Shown: positions 51,036-60,637, numbered from the stretch's first letter. The stretch: DNA of 64,000 nucleotides from an uncultured Eubacteriales bacterium (GCA_900540805.1 UQHL01000010.1:1-64000); one strand, 5' to 3'. Program-made: numbers and translations. Notes: a model not told the origin generated them from the letters alone.

Positions 51036-51554
51036 TCAAAGTCGGATAAAGGGAGGCGGAGGGCCGTCGTTTGCCCGACAGAGCGCGACGATGTGGCCTT
51101 CCCGTTCGAAATGGGAGAGCCGAACGGGAAGCTCCAGCCCCGCATAGAAGATCATACCTTCGAGGTAATCTATTTTTTTCAGATCGGACGCCAGCGACCC
51201 GCCCAGCCATTTAACGACGCTTTCCTTGGCCGTCCAATGCCTCAAAAAATCCTCTCGGCTTCGTATCTCCGCTTTTTCCGCCGCTGAAAACTTCGAAAGT
51301 ATGGGGACGTAATCGATTTCCCGCGAAAGAAGTTCGGCGTCTATACCGACGTTTTCGTCGGAAACGGCGATAAAGCATACTTCCCTCGTATGGGTAACGG
51401 AGAAAAAAAAGGGCGTTCGGGCGAGAAAGGGTTTTCCCGTTTCGCTCTTTACGATTTCGATTTCCCGCATACCGTAATATTCGGAAAATATTTTGCGCAT
51501 TACGCGTTCGGTAGGACCAAATGCGCCTGTTTCCGCATAAAAGATTTTTTCCAT
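51036..51554 (-). CDS. 4'-phosphopantetheinyl transferase, short Sfp type
   Basis: Transfers the phosphopantetheine arm of CoA to acyl or peptidyl carrier proteins. The 172-residue product has the Sfp-type motifs FSVTHTREVCFIAVS, GIDAE (Mg-binding Asp/Glu) and FLRHWTAKESVVKWLG with the catalytic Glu-Lys. It is shorter than Sfp (224 residues), like other compact clostridial members. No carrier-protein synthase or NRPS genes are near, so the substrate is open; the general fatty-acid ACP is possible if acpS is absent from the genome. Confidence 0.85.
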   Translation of the reverse strand: MEKIFYAETGAFGPTERVMRKIFSEYYGMREIEIVKSETGKPFLARTPFFFSVTHTREVCFIAVSDENVGIDAELLSREIDYVPILSKFSAAEKAEIRSREDFLRHWTAKESVVKWLGGSLASDLKKIDYLEGMIFYAGLELPVRLSHFEREGHIVALCRANDGPPPPFIRL

Positions 51555-51582
51555 AAAATTATTATAACAGGAGGCTGTGAAA

Positions 51583-52044
51583 ATGTCAAGGGCGGATATT
51601 GCAAAAGAAAACTTCTTGAAAGGCTATACCTGTGCGCAGGCGGTGCTTTTAGCCTTTTCCGATCTGACGCACGCCGACGAGGAGACGGCGAAAAAAATTT
51701 CTCTGCCTTTCGGCGGGGGAACGGGCCGCCTGCGCCTGACCTGCGGCTCGTTAAGCGGCGCGGTGATGGCTTTGGGGCTGTTGTTTTCGGATACGAAAAC
51801 AGACCCTGAAAACAAGCGCGAGGTTTATGCCGCCGTTCAAGAACTTGCAGCTCGGTTTAAGGCGGAAAACGGAAGCCTCATTTGCGGCGAGCTTCTTACG
51901 GGCGCGCACTTAAAAGCCGATACGGCGGCCGCGCCCGAGGCCCGCACGGCCGAATACTATAAAAAGCGTCCGTGTCCCGAGTTGGTGTATTCGGCCGCGA
52001 AGATATTGGAAGAATATCTTGAAGAAAAAGGAATAGCGGACTGA
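51583..52044 (+). CDS. C_GCAxxG_C_C family protein
   Basis: A 153-residue protein of the cysteine-rich C_GCAxxG_C_C family, suspected to be redox or metal related. The conserved blocks are visible: GYTCAQAVLLAF, GGGTGRLRLTCGSLSGAVMALGLL (Ser-Leu for the usual Ala), LICGELLTG and RPCPELVYSAA. I choose the ATG at 51583, since AGGAGG ends 8 bases before it; the GTG at 51577 is too close. It diverges from the Sfp-type gene by 28 bases and ends at a stem-loop shared with ychF. Biochemical function is unknown. Confidence 0.82.
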   Translation: MSRADIAKENFLKGYTCAQAVLLAFSDLTHADEETAKKISLPFGGGTGRLRLTCGSLSGAVMALGLLFSDTKTDPENKREVYAAVQELAARFKAENGSLICGELLTGAHLKADTAAAPEARTAEYYKKRPCPELVYSAAKILEEYLEEKGIAD

Positions 52045-52049
52045 AAGAA

Positions 52050-52078
52050 AAACCACGGAAGCTTTCGCTCCGTGGTTT
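52050..52078. terminator. Stem-loop between convergent genes
   Basis: A perfect 10-bp stem (AAACCACGGA with TCCGTGGTTT) between the C_GCAxxG_C_C gene and ychF. The flanking T-rich GCGTTTTATTTT on the plus side is imperfect. Confidence 0.6.
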
Positions 52079-52083
52079 GCGTT

Positions 52084-53199
52084 TTATTTTGCGCTCTTGG
52101 ATACGTTGAAGTAATATTCGACGACGTCTCCGTCCTGCATGACGTATTCCTTGCCTTCCGAGCGTACCTTTCCTTTTTCCTTTGCGGCGGCGATGGAGCC
52201 GAGCTCGATCAGCGTCGCCCAATTCACTACGTCCGCGCGGATAAATCCCTTTTCGAAATCGGAATGGATTTTTCCCGCCGCCTGGGGAGCCTTAGTGCCT
52301 TTGACGATCGTCCAGGCCCGCGTTTCCTTTTCGCCCGCCGTGAGATAGGAGATAAGCCCCAGAAGGGCGTAGGATTTTTTAATCAGGCGGTCGAGTCCGC
52401 TTTCCCCAAGCCCGAATTCCTCCATAAATACCGCCTTGTCGTCAGGCTCCATCTGCGAAAGCTCCTCTTCCGTCTTTGCGCAGATGACGAGGACTTCGCT
52501 TCCTTCTTTCTCCGCAAATTCCTTTACTTTGACGACGAAGGGGAGGTCGTCTTCGGCCTTGCCCATATCGCTCTCCTCGATATTGGCGGCATAAATGACG
52601 GGCTTCGTCGTAAGAAGAAAAAGGCTGCGCATAAACTCTTCGTCGTTTTCTCCGATGTCGAAGGTCCTGGCGGGCTTTTCTCCCTCGAGGTGCGCATAGA
52701 GCTTTTCGAGAAAGGCGTATTCGTCGGCCGCCTTTTTATCCGCGCCGCCGCGCGCGCTGCTCTTGATCTTTCCCAAGCGGTTCTGCACCGCTTCCATGTC
52801 GGAAAGGATAAGTTCGAGATTGATCGTCTCGATATCCCTCACGGGATCGATGGAATTTTCTACGTGCGTGATATTGGAATCCTCGAAACAGCGTACGACG
52901 TGCACGATCGCGTCAACCTCGCGGATATGGGAGAGGAATTTGTTCCCCAGCCCTTCGCCGCGGGAGGCGCCTTTGACGAGCCCCGCGATATCGACAAATT
53001 CGATGACGGCGGGGGTCACCTTTTTGCTTTGGTAGAGCGCGGCCAGCTTGTCCAGCCGTTCGTCGGGCACCGCCACGACGCCCACGTTGGGCTCGATGGT
53101 GCAGAAAGGATAATTGGCGCATTCCGCGCCCGCGTGCGTGATTGCGTTGAAGAGAGTGGATTTTCCTACGTTGGGAAGTCCTACGACACCGAGTTTCAT
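52084..53199 (-). CDS. ychF: YchF/Ola1 family P-loop ATPase
   Basis: An Obg-related but ATP-preferring translation-associated ATPase. The 371-residue protein has G1 GLPNVGKST at residues 7-15, G3 DIAGLVKGASRGEGLGN, a helical coiled-coil insertion (about 130-200), and a C-terminal TGS domain (RAWTIVKGTKAPQAAGKIH). G4 reads YAANIEESD in place of NKxD, which explains loss of guanine specificity in this family. Monocistronic; the start is directly at MKLGVVGLPN. Confidence 0.96.
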   Translation of the reverse strand: MKLGVVGLPNVGKSTLFNAITHAGAECANYPFCTIEPNVGVVAVPDERLDKLAALYQSKKVTPAVIEFVDIAGLVKGASRGEGLGNKFLSHIREVDAIVHVVRCFEDSNITHVENSIDPVRDIETINLELILSDMEAVQNRLGKIKSSARGGADKKAADEYAFLEKLYAHLEGEKPARTFDIGENDEEFMRSLFLLTTKPVIYAANIEESDMGKAEDDLPFVVKVKEFAEKEGSEVLVICAKTEEELSQMEPDDKAVFMEEFGLGESGLDRLIKKSYALLGLISYLTAGEKETRAWTIVKGTKAPQAAGKIHSDFEKGFIRADVVNWATLIELGSIAAAKEKGKVRSEGKEYVMQDGDVVEYYFNVSKSAK

Positions 53200-53281
53200 G
53201 ATCTATCGTTTCCTTAAAAATAATTTTGTTGGTTTTTTCTGCTATATTATAATATAAAATTTGAAAATAAGCAAATTAAAC

Positions 53282-53310
53282 TTGCTCAAAATCAAAAAAT
53301 ATGTTAATAT
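53282..53310 (+). promoter_or_regulatory. Promoter for argS
   Basis: TTGCTC at 53282-53287, 17-bp spacer, TAATAT at 53305-53310. No T-box lies in the 146-base gap between ychF and argS. Confidence 0.5.
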
Positions 53311-53345
53311 ATCTCTTGTAAAAAATCGTTTTGAAGGTGAAAACC

Positions 53346-55031
53346 ATGGATTATAAGAAGTACATTTCGGAAAAACTTAAAATCGAGGGCGTGACGTCTG
53401 CGGAAATTTACGAGCTCATCGCGCTGCCGCCCAATTCGGAGATGGGCGATTACGCGATTCCTTGTTTCAAATTTGCGAAAATTTTCCGCAAAAGCCCCGC
53501 TTTGATCGCCGAGCAGCTCAAGGAAACCTGTCCCGCGGACGACGTGATCGCGGAAGTTTCCGCCGTCAACGGATATCTCAATTTCAAAATCGATAAAGCC
53601 TCTCTCACCCGTCAGGTTCTGGACAAAATTCTCGAGGAAAAGGACGCCTACGGGTCCTCCGAGGAGGGAAAGGGAAAAACGGTTTGTATCGACTATTCCT
53701 CCATCAATATCGCCAAGCCTTTTCACATCGGGCATCTTTCCACCACCGTGCTGGGCGGCGCGCTGTACCGTATTCTCAATTTTCTCGGCTATAAGGCGGT
53801 GGGAATCAATCATCTGGGCGATTACGGAACGCAGTTCGGAAAGCTGATTTCGGCATATAAGCGCTGGGGCGACGAACAAACGGTGGAAAAGGGCGGAATA
53901 AGAGCCTTAAACGAGCTTTACGTGCGCTTTCACCGCGAAGCGGAGGCGCACCCCGAATACGAGGACGAGGCCCGCGCCTACTTCAAAAAAATCGAAGACG
54001 GGGACGAGGAATGTCTCGCCTTGTTCCGTTGGTTTAAGGAGCTGACCCTCAAGGACGTGCAAAAAATTTATGCGCTCCTCGACATTCGTTTCGATTCGTA
54101 CGCGGGAGAAAGCTTTTATTCGGATAAAATGCAGCCCGTCGTGGACGAGCTGAAAGAAAAGGGACTGCTCGTCGAAAGTCGCGGCGCGCAGGTGGTCGAG
54201 CTTGAGGATTACGGCATGCCGCCCTGTATTATTTTGAAATCGGACGGCTCCTCTCTCTATGCCACGCGGGATATGGCGGCCGCGATCTACCGCAAGGAAA
54301 CGTACGATTTTTATAAATGTCTCTATGTCGTCGCCTATCAGCAGAACCTGCATTTCAAGCAGTTTTTCAAGGTGCTGGAGCTGATGGGAAAGGATTGGGC
54401 GAAAGACCTCGTCCACGTGGCCTACGGTATGGTATCGCTTGAAGAGGGGACGATGTCCACGCGAAAGGGCAACGTCGTATTCCTCGAGGACGTTATCGGG
54501 AAGTGTATCGAAAAGGCCTATACGATCATCGACGAAAAAAATCCCGAGCTCGAGGATAAACGTCAGGTCGCCGAAAAGGTGGGCGTCGGCGCGGTCATTT
54601 TCGGGGCGCTCTATAACAATAAAATCAAGGATATCGTATTCTCATACGATAAGGTACTTAATTTCGAGGGGGAAACCAGCGTTTACGTACAGTACACCTG
54701 CGCCCGTGCCAATTCCGTACTTCAAAAAGGCGGGCTTCCCGAGACGTACGAAATTCCCGAGCTTGCAGCCTCGGAATTCGAGCTGGTCAAAGCGATCGCC
54801 GCTTTCCCCGAAGTCGTAAAAGACGCGGCGGAAAAGTACGAGCCTTCCTTTATCGCTCGCTTTGCCGTTGAGACGGCGCAGAAATTCAACAAATTTTATT
54901 TCGATTGCAAGATACTCGGCGCAGAGGACGAAAGGACGAAGAACTTCCGTCTCGCGCTGACGGCGGCCTCGCTCCAGGCGCTGAAAAATGCGTTTACCTT
55001 GCTTGGGATCGGAATTCCCGATAAAATGTAA
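53346..55031 (+). CDS. argS: Arginine--tRNA ligase
   Basis: Class I synthetase of 561 residues. It has the N-terminal Add-1 domain and the HIGH motif as KPFHIGHLSTT near residue 120. The KMSKS position is MSTRKGN, a common ArgRS variant. The C-terminal DALR anticodon domain ends in KNAFTLLGIGIPDKM. I take the ATG at 53346 with GAAGGTG 6 bases upstream, rather than the TTG at 53331. A long T-rich hairpin follows. Confidence 0.96.
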   Translation: MDYKKYISEKLKIEGVTSAEIYELIALPPNSEMGDYAIPCFKFAKIFRKSPALIAEQLKETCPADDVIAEVSAVNGYLNFKIDKASLTRQVLDKILEEKDAYGSSEEGKGKTVCIDYSSINIAKPFHIGHLSTTVLGGALYRILNFLGYKAVGINHLGDYGTQFGKLISAYKRWGDEQTVEKGGIRALNELYVRFHREAEAHPEYEDEARAYFKKIEDGDEECLALFRWFKELTLKDVQKIYALLDIRFDSYAGESFYSDKMQPVVDELKEKGLLVESRGAQVVELEDYGMPPCIILKSDGSSLYATRDMAAAIYRKETYDFYKCLYVVAYQQNLHFKQFFKVLELMGKDWAKDLVHVAYGMVSLEEGTMSTRKGNVVFLEDVIGKCIEKAYTIIDEKNPELEDKRQVAEKVGVGAVIFGALYNNKIKDIVFSYDKVLNFEGETSVYVQYTCARANSVLQKGGLPETYEIPELAASEFELVKAIAAFPEVVKDAAEKYEPSFIARFAVETAQKFNKFYFDCKILGAEDERTKNFRLALTAASLQALKNAFTLLGIGIPDKM

Positions 55032-55046
55032 GCTGAAAAACGACGG

Positions 55047-55088
55047 AAAAAAATGCCTTTCGAAAAAAATTTTCGAGGGGTGTTTTTT
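55047..55088 (+). terminator. Terminator after argS
   Basis: A long stem of about 19 pairs including several wobbles, A-rich on the 5' side and ending TGTTTTTTCGTTTTT. Confidence 0.7.
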
Positions 55089-55180
55089 CGTTTTTACAAA
55101 TTTTTTCAAAAATTTTCGAAAAAGGTATTCCCTTTTCTTGTAAAGTATGGTATTATAAAAAGAGTATTGCAGGAGTGAAT

Positions 55181-57574
55181 ATGGGGAAAACGACGGCTTA
55201 TGAAAATTTAATAAGCGTACTCAATCCGCATAAAGAGGCGGATAAGGCGTGGTTTCTCGAGCTTTTGGACGCGGAAAAACAGAAGGCCTACGAAGACGAG
55301 CACATGGCCGCGGTGATGCGCATGCTGAAATTTTGGCATATCCGCGAGCATAAGGTGAAGATTTTGGCCGCGAAAGGGGAAATCGCCAGGCTCGAAAGGG
55401 AAGAGGAGCATAACGCGGAAAATTACTGCAAAGTGACGGAATTGCTGAAAGAGATCGGCGAGCATAAAAACGCCATCGATTCCTATCGATGTTTTTTCGA
55501 CGAGCCCTATTTTGCGCGCATGGATCTCACCGATCCTCTCGAGGGATATAACAGCTATTACATCGGCAAGAAAGGCGACGTAAAGCTGGAGATTGTCGAT
55601 TGGCGTGCGCCTCTGGCCCGAAGATATTACCAAAAGAGCCGCATTTCCTTTTCTATTAACGAATACGATTATAAAACCGTTCTCCGCCGCGCGCTGCGCA
55701 CAAAAGACGGGCAGGTGCTCGATTTCAAAAACGAATTTCTTTCCGTGCGGGAATATCTGACGGACGAGGAGATCGGGGGACGGGACGAGGAAATTCTTTT
55801 CGATCCCTATCTTCGGGAAATCATCAAAAACCGCAAGGAAGAACCCGCGATCAAGGACATCATCGAAACGATCCAGGAAAAGCAGTACGAGATCATCACC
55901 TGTCCCGAACGGAAAAGCTTCGTCCTTCAGGGCTGCGCGGGCAGCGGCAAGACGATGGTTATGCTGCACCGCCTCAGTTATTTGATGTATAACAACGAGG
56001 AGATCCACTCCCGCGACGTGCTGGTGCTGACGCCCAGCGATTCGTTCAACGCCTTTATCGACGAGCTTGCAACAATTTTGGAGCTGGAGCGGGTAAAGAC
56101 GGTGACGATTTTCGAGTATTTCATGCAGGTTTTGAAAAACGAGAAGATAGACCTTTCGCAGAAAATCGATCCCACCTCCAAAGAAGCTCCCGAATATCTC
56201 GCCTATATTTATTCCCCCGCGTTCGTTAAAGACGTAAAAAAGAAGCTGGATAAAGCGTACGACAGCCTTTACGGCCTGTTTACGGGCGAGGAGTGCAAAG
56301 ACTTTATCGAGCGCATCGGGGAGGAATGTAAAAGACAGCTCTCCGCGTACGAGGCTGTTAAAAACGCTTCCCTCCGCGTCCGTCGGGCGGTGCTCGGGGA
56401 GATCAAGGAGCGCAAGGAGGGCGGACTGTACTACACGAAGCCTTTCCGCGAGCTGATGAATTGTATTTTGGATATTCAGGATTTTTTCTCCGGCACGCTG
56501 AAGAGCGAAAACGCGAAAAATCCCAGCTATTTTTACAAACAGCTGATGTCCTTTTACAAGAGCGCCGCCTTTGCCTCAAAGCATACGGAGGAGATCGTGG
56601 GAGAGGCGTCGGAGACGCTGGACGAGCTGAAGCAGTCGCTCGAAAAGGAGATATCCGATTTGAAGCGGTATCGTCAGCGTATCGGTTCCGTCGAGGTTTA
56701 CGCGTATGCCGACCGTATCCAAAAGCGCATGCTGTTGATTTCGGAAATCGAAAAGATATCGGAAAAGGTGCGCTCGATCGGGGAAAACGGAACGGCATTT
56801 TCGGAATTTTACGCTTACCTTCGCGGAGAAAAGAATTTTTCCGCTTTGGGCGGCGGCGAAGATTTCGTGGATATAGTACGCTTTTTTTATCGGGAAACGG
56901 TCAAAAAAGCAAAGCTTAAATATGGCATGAAAAACAGGCGCATGTATCCTTCGGACGCCTATGCGCTGTGTATGGTGTGTTCGCTTCTGGGTAAGGAGCT
57001 GACGCCGAAATATGCGTTCGTGTTCGTTGACGAGGCGCAGGACATCTCCAAAAACGAATACGATTTGCTGATGAGGATTAATTGCAAAGCGTCGTTCGAC
57101 GTATTCGGCGATCTCGAGCAGAACGTCACCGCCTGGCGCGGCGTAGGGGATTGGCGGGCAGCGTTTCCCGATTTCGAGGTGTTCACCCTCAACCAAAATT
57201 ACCGCAACACAAATCAGATCGTCGATTTCGTCGCGTCCGCGCTGAAAGTAGATATGCAGTCGATCGGGTTTGACGGCCCCGAAGTGCAGCATATCGCACC
57301 GCGCGGGATCAGCGCGTTTTTCAGGGACAAAAAGGGCTTGAAAGCGGTGATTTGTTCGGAAAAGGATAAAGAAAAGTATCTCCGCAAGGCGTACAGCGTC
57401 GTTTCGGAAAAAGGGCGAGTCTCCCGCACGCGGATCAATCTGATGAGCGTGTATGAAAGCAAGGGGCTGGAGTTTACCTCCGTGGCGGTAGTGCCCGCCC
57501 ATATGACCCCTAACGAAAAATATATCGCCTATACCCGCGCTTTGAAAGAGCTGGCGATCGTAGAAGAAAAGTAA
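55181..57574 (+). CDS. helD: HelD-like UvrD-family helicase (RNA polymerase recycling factor)
   Basis: A 797-residue superfamily 1 protein. The long N-terminal region before the motor has charged coiled-coil arms (residues about 15-100). The Walker A QGCAGSGKTMVMLHRLSYL near 248-266 and the later FVDEAQDISKNEYDLL (Walker B), LNQNYRNT (motif IV) and YESKGLEFTSV (motif V) are intact. In Bacillus HelD removes stalled RNA polymerase from DNA using such arms; a clostridial HelD is the best call. The ATG at 55181 has AGGAG 5 bases upstream, better than the GTG at 55175. The HAD phosphatase gene follows 12 bases later. Confidence 0.85.
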   Translation: MGKTTAYENLISVLNPHKEADKAWFLELLDAEKQKAYEDEHMAAVMRMLKFWHIREHKVKILAAKGEIARLEREEEHNAENYCKVTELLKEIGEHKNAIDSYRCFFDEPYFARMDLTDPLEGYNSYYIGKKGDVKLEIVDWRAPLARRYYQKSRISFSINEYDYKTVLRRALRTKDGQVLDFKNEFLSVREYLTDEEIGGRDEEILFDPYLREIIKNRKEEPAIKDIIETIQEKQYEIITCPERKSFVLQGCAGSGKTMVMLHRLSYLMYNNEEIHSRDVLVLTPSDSFNAFIDELATILELERVKTVTIFEYFMQVLKNEKIDLSQKIDPTSKEAPEYLAYIYSPAFVKDVKKKLDKAYDSLYGLFTGEECKDFIERIGEECKRQLSAYEAVKNASLRVRRAVLGEIKERKEGGLYYTKPFRELMNCILDIQDFFSGTLKSENAKNPSYFYKQLMSFYKSAAFASKHTEEIVGEASETLDELKQSLEKEISDLKRYRQRIGSVEVYAYADRIQKRMLLISEIEKISEKVRSIGENGTAFSEFYAYLRGEKNFSALGGGEDFVDIVRFFYRETVKKAKLKYGMKNRRMYPSDAYALCMVCSLLGKELTPKYAFVFVDEAQDISKNEYDLLMRINCKASFDVFGDLEQNVTAWRGVGDWRAAFPDFEVFTLNQNYRNTNQIVDFVASALKVDMQSIGFDGPEVQHIAPRGISAFFRDKKGLKAVICSEKDKEKYLRKAYSVVSEKGRVSRTRINLMSVYESKGLEFTSVAVVPAHMTPNEKYIAYTRALKELAIVEEK

Positions 57575-57586
57575 AAGAGGAAGCCT

Positions 57587-58282
57587 ATGAAAAAGTACGA
57601 CATCTTTTTGGTAGATGCGGACAATACCGTTCTGGATTTTCACGCCTCGTCCCGCGCCGCGCTGAAAGCGGCTTTCGAAAGCTTCGGCAAGGCGTGGACG
57701 GAGGAGTACGCGAAAAAATTTTCGGTCTTCAACGACAGCCTTTGGGAAAGGCTGGAAAGGAAGGAGCTCACGAGGGAAAAGCTTCTCGGCGAGCGTTTTC
57801 CTTTGTTTTTGAAAATGCTGGGCATGGAGGACGTATCGGGAGAAAGCTTCAACGAGAAATATATCGGCTATCTTGCGACGCATCCTGTCTATATGGAGGG
57901 CGCCGAGAATTTTTTGAAAGAGCTCAACGGGGCGGGACGGGTATATATCGTCACAAACGGCACATACTCTGTGCAGAAATCCCGTTTCGATATCGCGCGG
58001 CTTTGGGACTACGCCGAGGAGGCCTTCGTTTCGGAAAAAATCGGCTTCGATAAGCCCAATAAAGCCTATACCGATTATGTCGTGTCCCACATTCCCGATT
58101 TTGATAAATCGCGTGCGGTATGGATCGGCGACAGCCTCACGGCGGATATCAGGGCTGCCAACGCTGCCGATATCGTCTCGATTTGGCTGAATCCCGGCGG
58201 CAAGGCTGCGGACGGCAAAGCCTTTCCCGATTATGAGGCGCGTTCCTATACGGAAATTTTGGAAATTTTGCAAATTTATTGA
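57587..58282 (+). CDS. HAD hydrolase, YjjG-type nucleotidase
   Basis: A 231-residue phosphatase of the YjjG (TIGR02254) group, which dephosphorylates non-canonical pyrimidine nucleotides. Motif I is VDADNTVLDF (DxDxT) at 9-18, motif II VTNGT near 125, motif III Lys in KIGFDKPNKAYT, and motif IV WIGDSLTADIRAA. The cap is helical. It probably shares a transcript with helD. Substrate is inferred from family only. Confidence 0.87.
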   Translation: MKKYDIFLVDADNTVLDFHASSRAALKAAFESFGKAWTEEYAKKFSVFNDSLWERLERKELTREKLLGERFPLFLKMLGMEDVSGESFNEKYIGYLATHPVYMEGAENFLKELNGAGRVYIVTNGTYSVQKSRFDIARLWDYAEEAFVSEKIGFDKPNKAYTDYVVSHIPDFDKSRAVWIGDSLTADIRAANAADIVSIWLNPGGKAADGKAFPDYEARSYTEILEILQIY

Positions 58283-58311
58283 ATTTTTTCTTCGCTTTTT
58301 TCGACAAACAT

Positions 58312-58340
58312 TTGAAAAAACGGATAAAACGTGCTATAAT
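58312..58340 (+). promoter_or_regulatory. Sigma-A promoter for parE-parC
   Basis: TTGAAA at 58312-58317, 17-bp spacer, perfect TATAAT at 58335-58340. It gives a leader of about 150 bases. It is part of repeat copy C. Confidence 0.8.
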
Positions 58341-58399
58341 AGGAAGGAAAATGCGTAAAGCACGAAGTGCTTACGGGCGTTTTTTCAACCTGTTCAAGC
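58332..58399 (+). repeat. Promoter-plus-hairpin repeat, copy C, in the parE leader
   Basis: About 66 bases aligning with copy A (50826-50890): roughly 48 matches and one single-base gap by eye, mostly transition differences. It folds as GTAA(A)GCAC-GAA-GTGCTTAC inside an outer AAATGCG/GGCGTTTT pairing that ends in a T run. A further small stem, CATAGC-ATG-GCTATG, follows at about 58397-58411. A 40-codon frame starts at 58351 behind GGAAGG but is not conserved in the other copies. Confidence 0.6.
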
Positions 58400-58495
58400 A
58401 TAGCATGGCTATGTTATGGCAATATAGAATGTTCACGCGGGCTTGGATAAACACCCGGAGGCGGCGAAGATAAAATTATACGTTTTGAGGAAAAA

Positions 58496-60637
58496 ATGGC
58501 AACGGAGACTACGAAACAATCCAAAACGCAGGCGGCGAACGGTTACAGCGCGAAAAACCTCGAGGTTCTCGAGGGGCTCGACGCGGTGCGTATGCGCCCC
58601 GGCATGTATATCGGTTCGACGGGCGTCAAGGGCCTGCATCATATCCTTTGGGAAATCGTCGATAACTCGATCGACGAGGCGGCCAACGGTTACGCCGATA
58701 AGATCAAAGTAACTTTGCATAAAGACGGCAGTGCGTCGGTCGAGGACAACGGCCGCGGCATTCCTACGGATATTCACCCCAAAGAGAAGGTGTCGGGCGT
58801 TCAGGTCGTCTTTACAAAACTGCACGCGGGCGGGAAATTCGGGCAGGGCAATTACGCCTATTCGGGCGGCCTGCATGGCGTCGGCGCCTCCGTCACAAAC
58901 GCACTTTCCGAGTGGCTGACGGTAGAGGTCTATCAAAAGCATGTCTATAAGATGAGCTTTAAGTCCTATTACAACAAGCGCAAGGGAAAATATGAATCGG
59001 GCGTTCCCGACGGCCCTTTGGAGGATACGGGGATCTCCACCAAGCGCACGGGCACTTTTGTCCGTTTCAAGCCCGATCCCAACGTGTTTTCGGAGACGGA
59101 GTACGATCTCGAAACGGTTGAGGAACGCCTTAACGAGCTGGCGTTTCTCAACCGCGGTTTGGAGATCACCCTGATCGACGAGCGAATTTCCATGGCGGAG
59201 GCCAAGCGCCGCGAAAGCAACCTGAGCCGCGACGACGAGGAGAGCGGGGACGAGGGGGAAACGACGCCTCAGCCGCAGTCGCTGCTTGAGGAAGTAGATA
59301 TGGCGGCGCTCGAAAGCGAACCTTACCGCGTCACGTATAAATACGGCGGCGGCATCAGCGATTTCGTTAAAAATCTCAACGAGGGAAAGAGAACTCTCTA
59401 TTCCGCGCCGCTCTACTATCAGGCGACGAAAAACAATATCCTCGTGGAGTTTGCCATTCAGCATACGACGGATTTTACGGAAAGCCTCTTTTCTTTCGTC
59501 AACAATATTCCCACTCCCGAGGGCGGCTATCACGAAGCGGGATTTCGTTCGGGGCTGGTCAAAGCGCTCAACGACTATGCGCGCACCAACGGCTTTCTGA
59601 AGGATAAGGATCCAAATTTTCAAGGAGATGATTTCCGCGAAGGACTGACGGCAGTTTTGTCCGTCAAAATGCAGAGCGTGCAGTTCGAGGGGCAGACCAA
59701 GACCAAGCTCGGCAATACGGAAGCCCGCGCGCCCGTCGAAGCGGCGGTGATAGAGGGGCTCGGCGCACTGATGGGCGCGCGGGGCTACAAAAAGACCTTC
59801 GACGAAATCATCAAAAAGGCTCAGGGCGCGGCGAAAGTCCGTCTCGCGGCGAAGCAGGCGAAGGAAAACGCCCGCGCAAAAAACAGCATCGACGGCCTTA
59901 CGCTCGTCGGCAAGCTCGCCTCCTGCTCGGGAAGAAAACCCGAGCTTAACGAGATGTTTATCGTCGAGGGCGACTCGGCGGGCGGTACGGCGAAGCAGGC
60001 GCGTATCCGCCAGTTTCAATCCATTCTGCCCTTGCGGGGCAAACCGCTCAACGTCGAAAAGAAGCGTCTCGATCAAATCCTTGCCAACGAGGAAATCCGT
60101 ACGATCATCAGCGCGATCGGCGGCGGGCTCGATCCCGATTTCAAGCTGGACAAGATCAATTACCATAAAGTGATTATCCTGTCCGATGCCGACCAGGACG
60201 GTATGCATATCCGTTGTATTCTGCTCACCTTCTTTTTCCGTTATATGCGTCCGCTCGTCAATGCGGGTCACGTCTATATCGGTATGCCGCCCCTCTATAA
60301 GGTTTATAAAGGGGACAAGGTGGAATACGCCTACGACGATAAAGAGCTTACCCAAAAGATCGCAAAAGTGGGCAAGGGGTATCAATTACAGCGCTATAAG
60401 GGGCTTGGAGAAATGAGCGCGGAGCAGCTTTGGGAGACGACCATGAACCCCGCCTCTCGCAATCTCATGCAGGTCACCATAGAGGACGCGGCCAAGGCGG
60501 AGCGCATGATCACCACGCTGATGGGCGACAAGGTGGAAGGAAGGAAAGAGTTCCTCGCAAAATACGCAAACTTCAATAAGAAAGATACGTTTATGGATAA
60601 GATAGAAAAGAAGGAGGGCGCAAATGGCGAAGAGTAA
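58496..60637 (+). CDS. parE: DNA topoisomerase IV subunit B
   Basis: ATPase subunit of a type IIA topoisomerase that unlinks daughter chromosomes. The 713-residue protein has the GHKL ATPase blocks EIVDNSIDEA, VEDNGRGIPTDIH and GGLHGVGASVTNAL, then the transducer domain, the TOPRIM motifs EGDSAGGTAKQAR and SDADQDGMHI, and a GyrB-type C-terminal end. A 30-residue acidic insertion (SRDDEESGDEGETTPQ) interrupts the transducer region. GAGG lies 5 bases before the ATG. It overlaps parC by 14 bases. parE rather than gyrB is chosen for KGLHHILWEIVDNSIDEA and the adjoining parC; no dnaA, dnaN or recF neighbours are present. Confidence 0.85.
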   Translation: MATETTKQSKTQAANGYSAKNLEVLEGLDAVRMRPGMYIGSTGVKGLHHILWEIVDNSIDEAANGYADKIKVTLHKDGSASVEDNGRGIPTDIHPKEKVSGVQVVFTKLHAGGKFGQGNYAYSGGLHGVGASVTNALSEWLTVEVYQKHVYKMSFKSYYNKRKGKYESGVPDGPLEDTGISTKRTGTFVRFKPDPNVFSETEYDLETVEERLNELAFLNRGLEITLIDERISMAEAKRRESNLSRDDEESGDEGETTPQPQSLLEEVDMAALESEPYRVTYKYGGGISDFVKNLNEGKRTLYSAPLYYQATKNNILVEFAIQHTTDFTESLFSFVNNIPTPEGGYHEAGFRSGLVKALNDYARTNGFLKDKDPNFQGDDFREGLTAVLSVKMQSVQFEGQTKTKLGNTEARAPVEAAVIEGLGALMGARGYKKTFDEIIKKAQGAAKVRLAAKQAKENARAKNSIDGLTLVGKLASCSGRKPELNEMFIVEGDSAGGTAKQARIRQFQSILPLRGKPLNVEKKRLDQILANEEIRTIISAIGGGLDPDFKLDKINYHKVIILSDADQDGMHIRCILLTFFFRYMRPLVNAGHVYIGMPPLYKVYKGDKVEYAYDDKELTQKIAKVGKGYQLQRYKGLGEMSAEQLWETTMNPASRNLMQVTIEDAAKAERMITTLMGDKVEGRKEFLAKYANFNKKDTFMDKIEKKEGANGEE

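Noticed and set aside
58279..58473. A 64-codon ORF in the parE leader
   Set aside because: Its first part lies upstream of the promoter. A 40-codon inner frame from 58351 has GGAAGG upstream, but the single-base gap between repeat copies breaks the frame, so a conserved peptide is unlikely.
58433..60385. A 650-codon minus-strand frame over parE
   Set aside because: parE on the plus strand carries every GHKL and TOPRIM motif; the antisense frame has no support.
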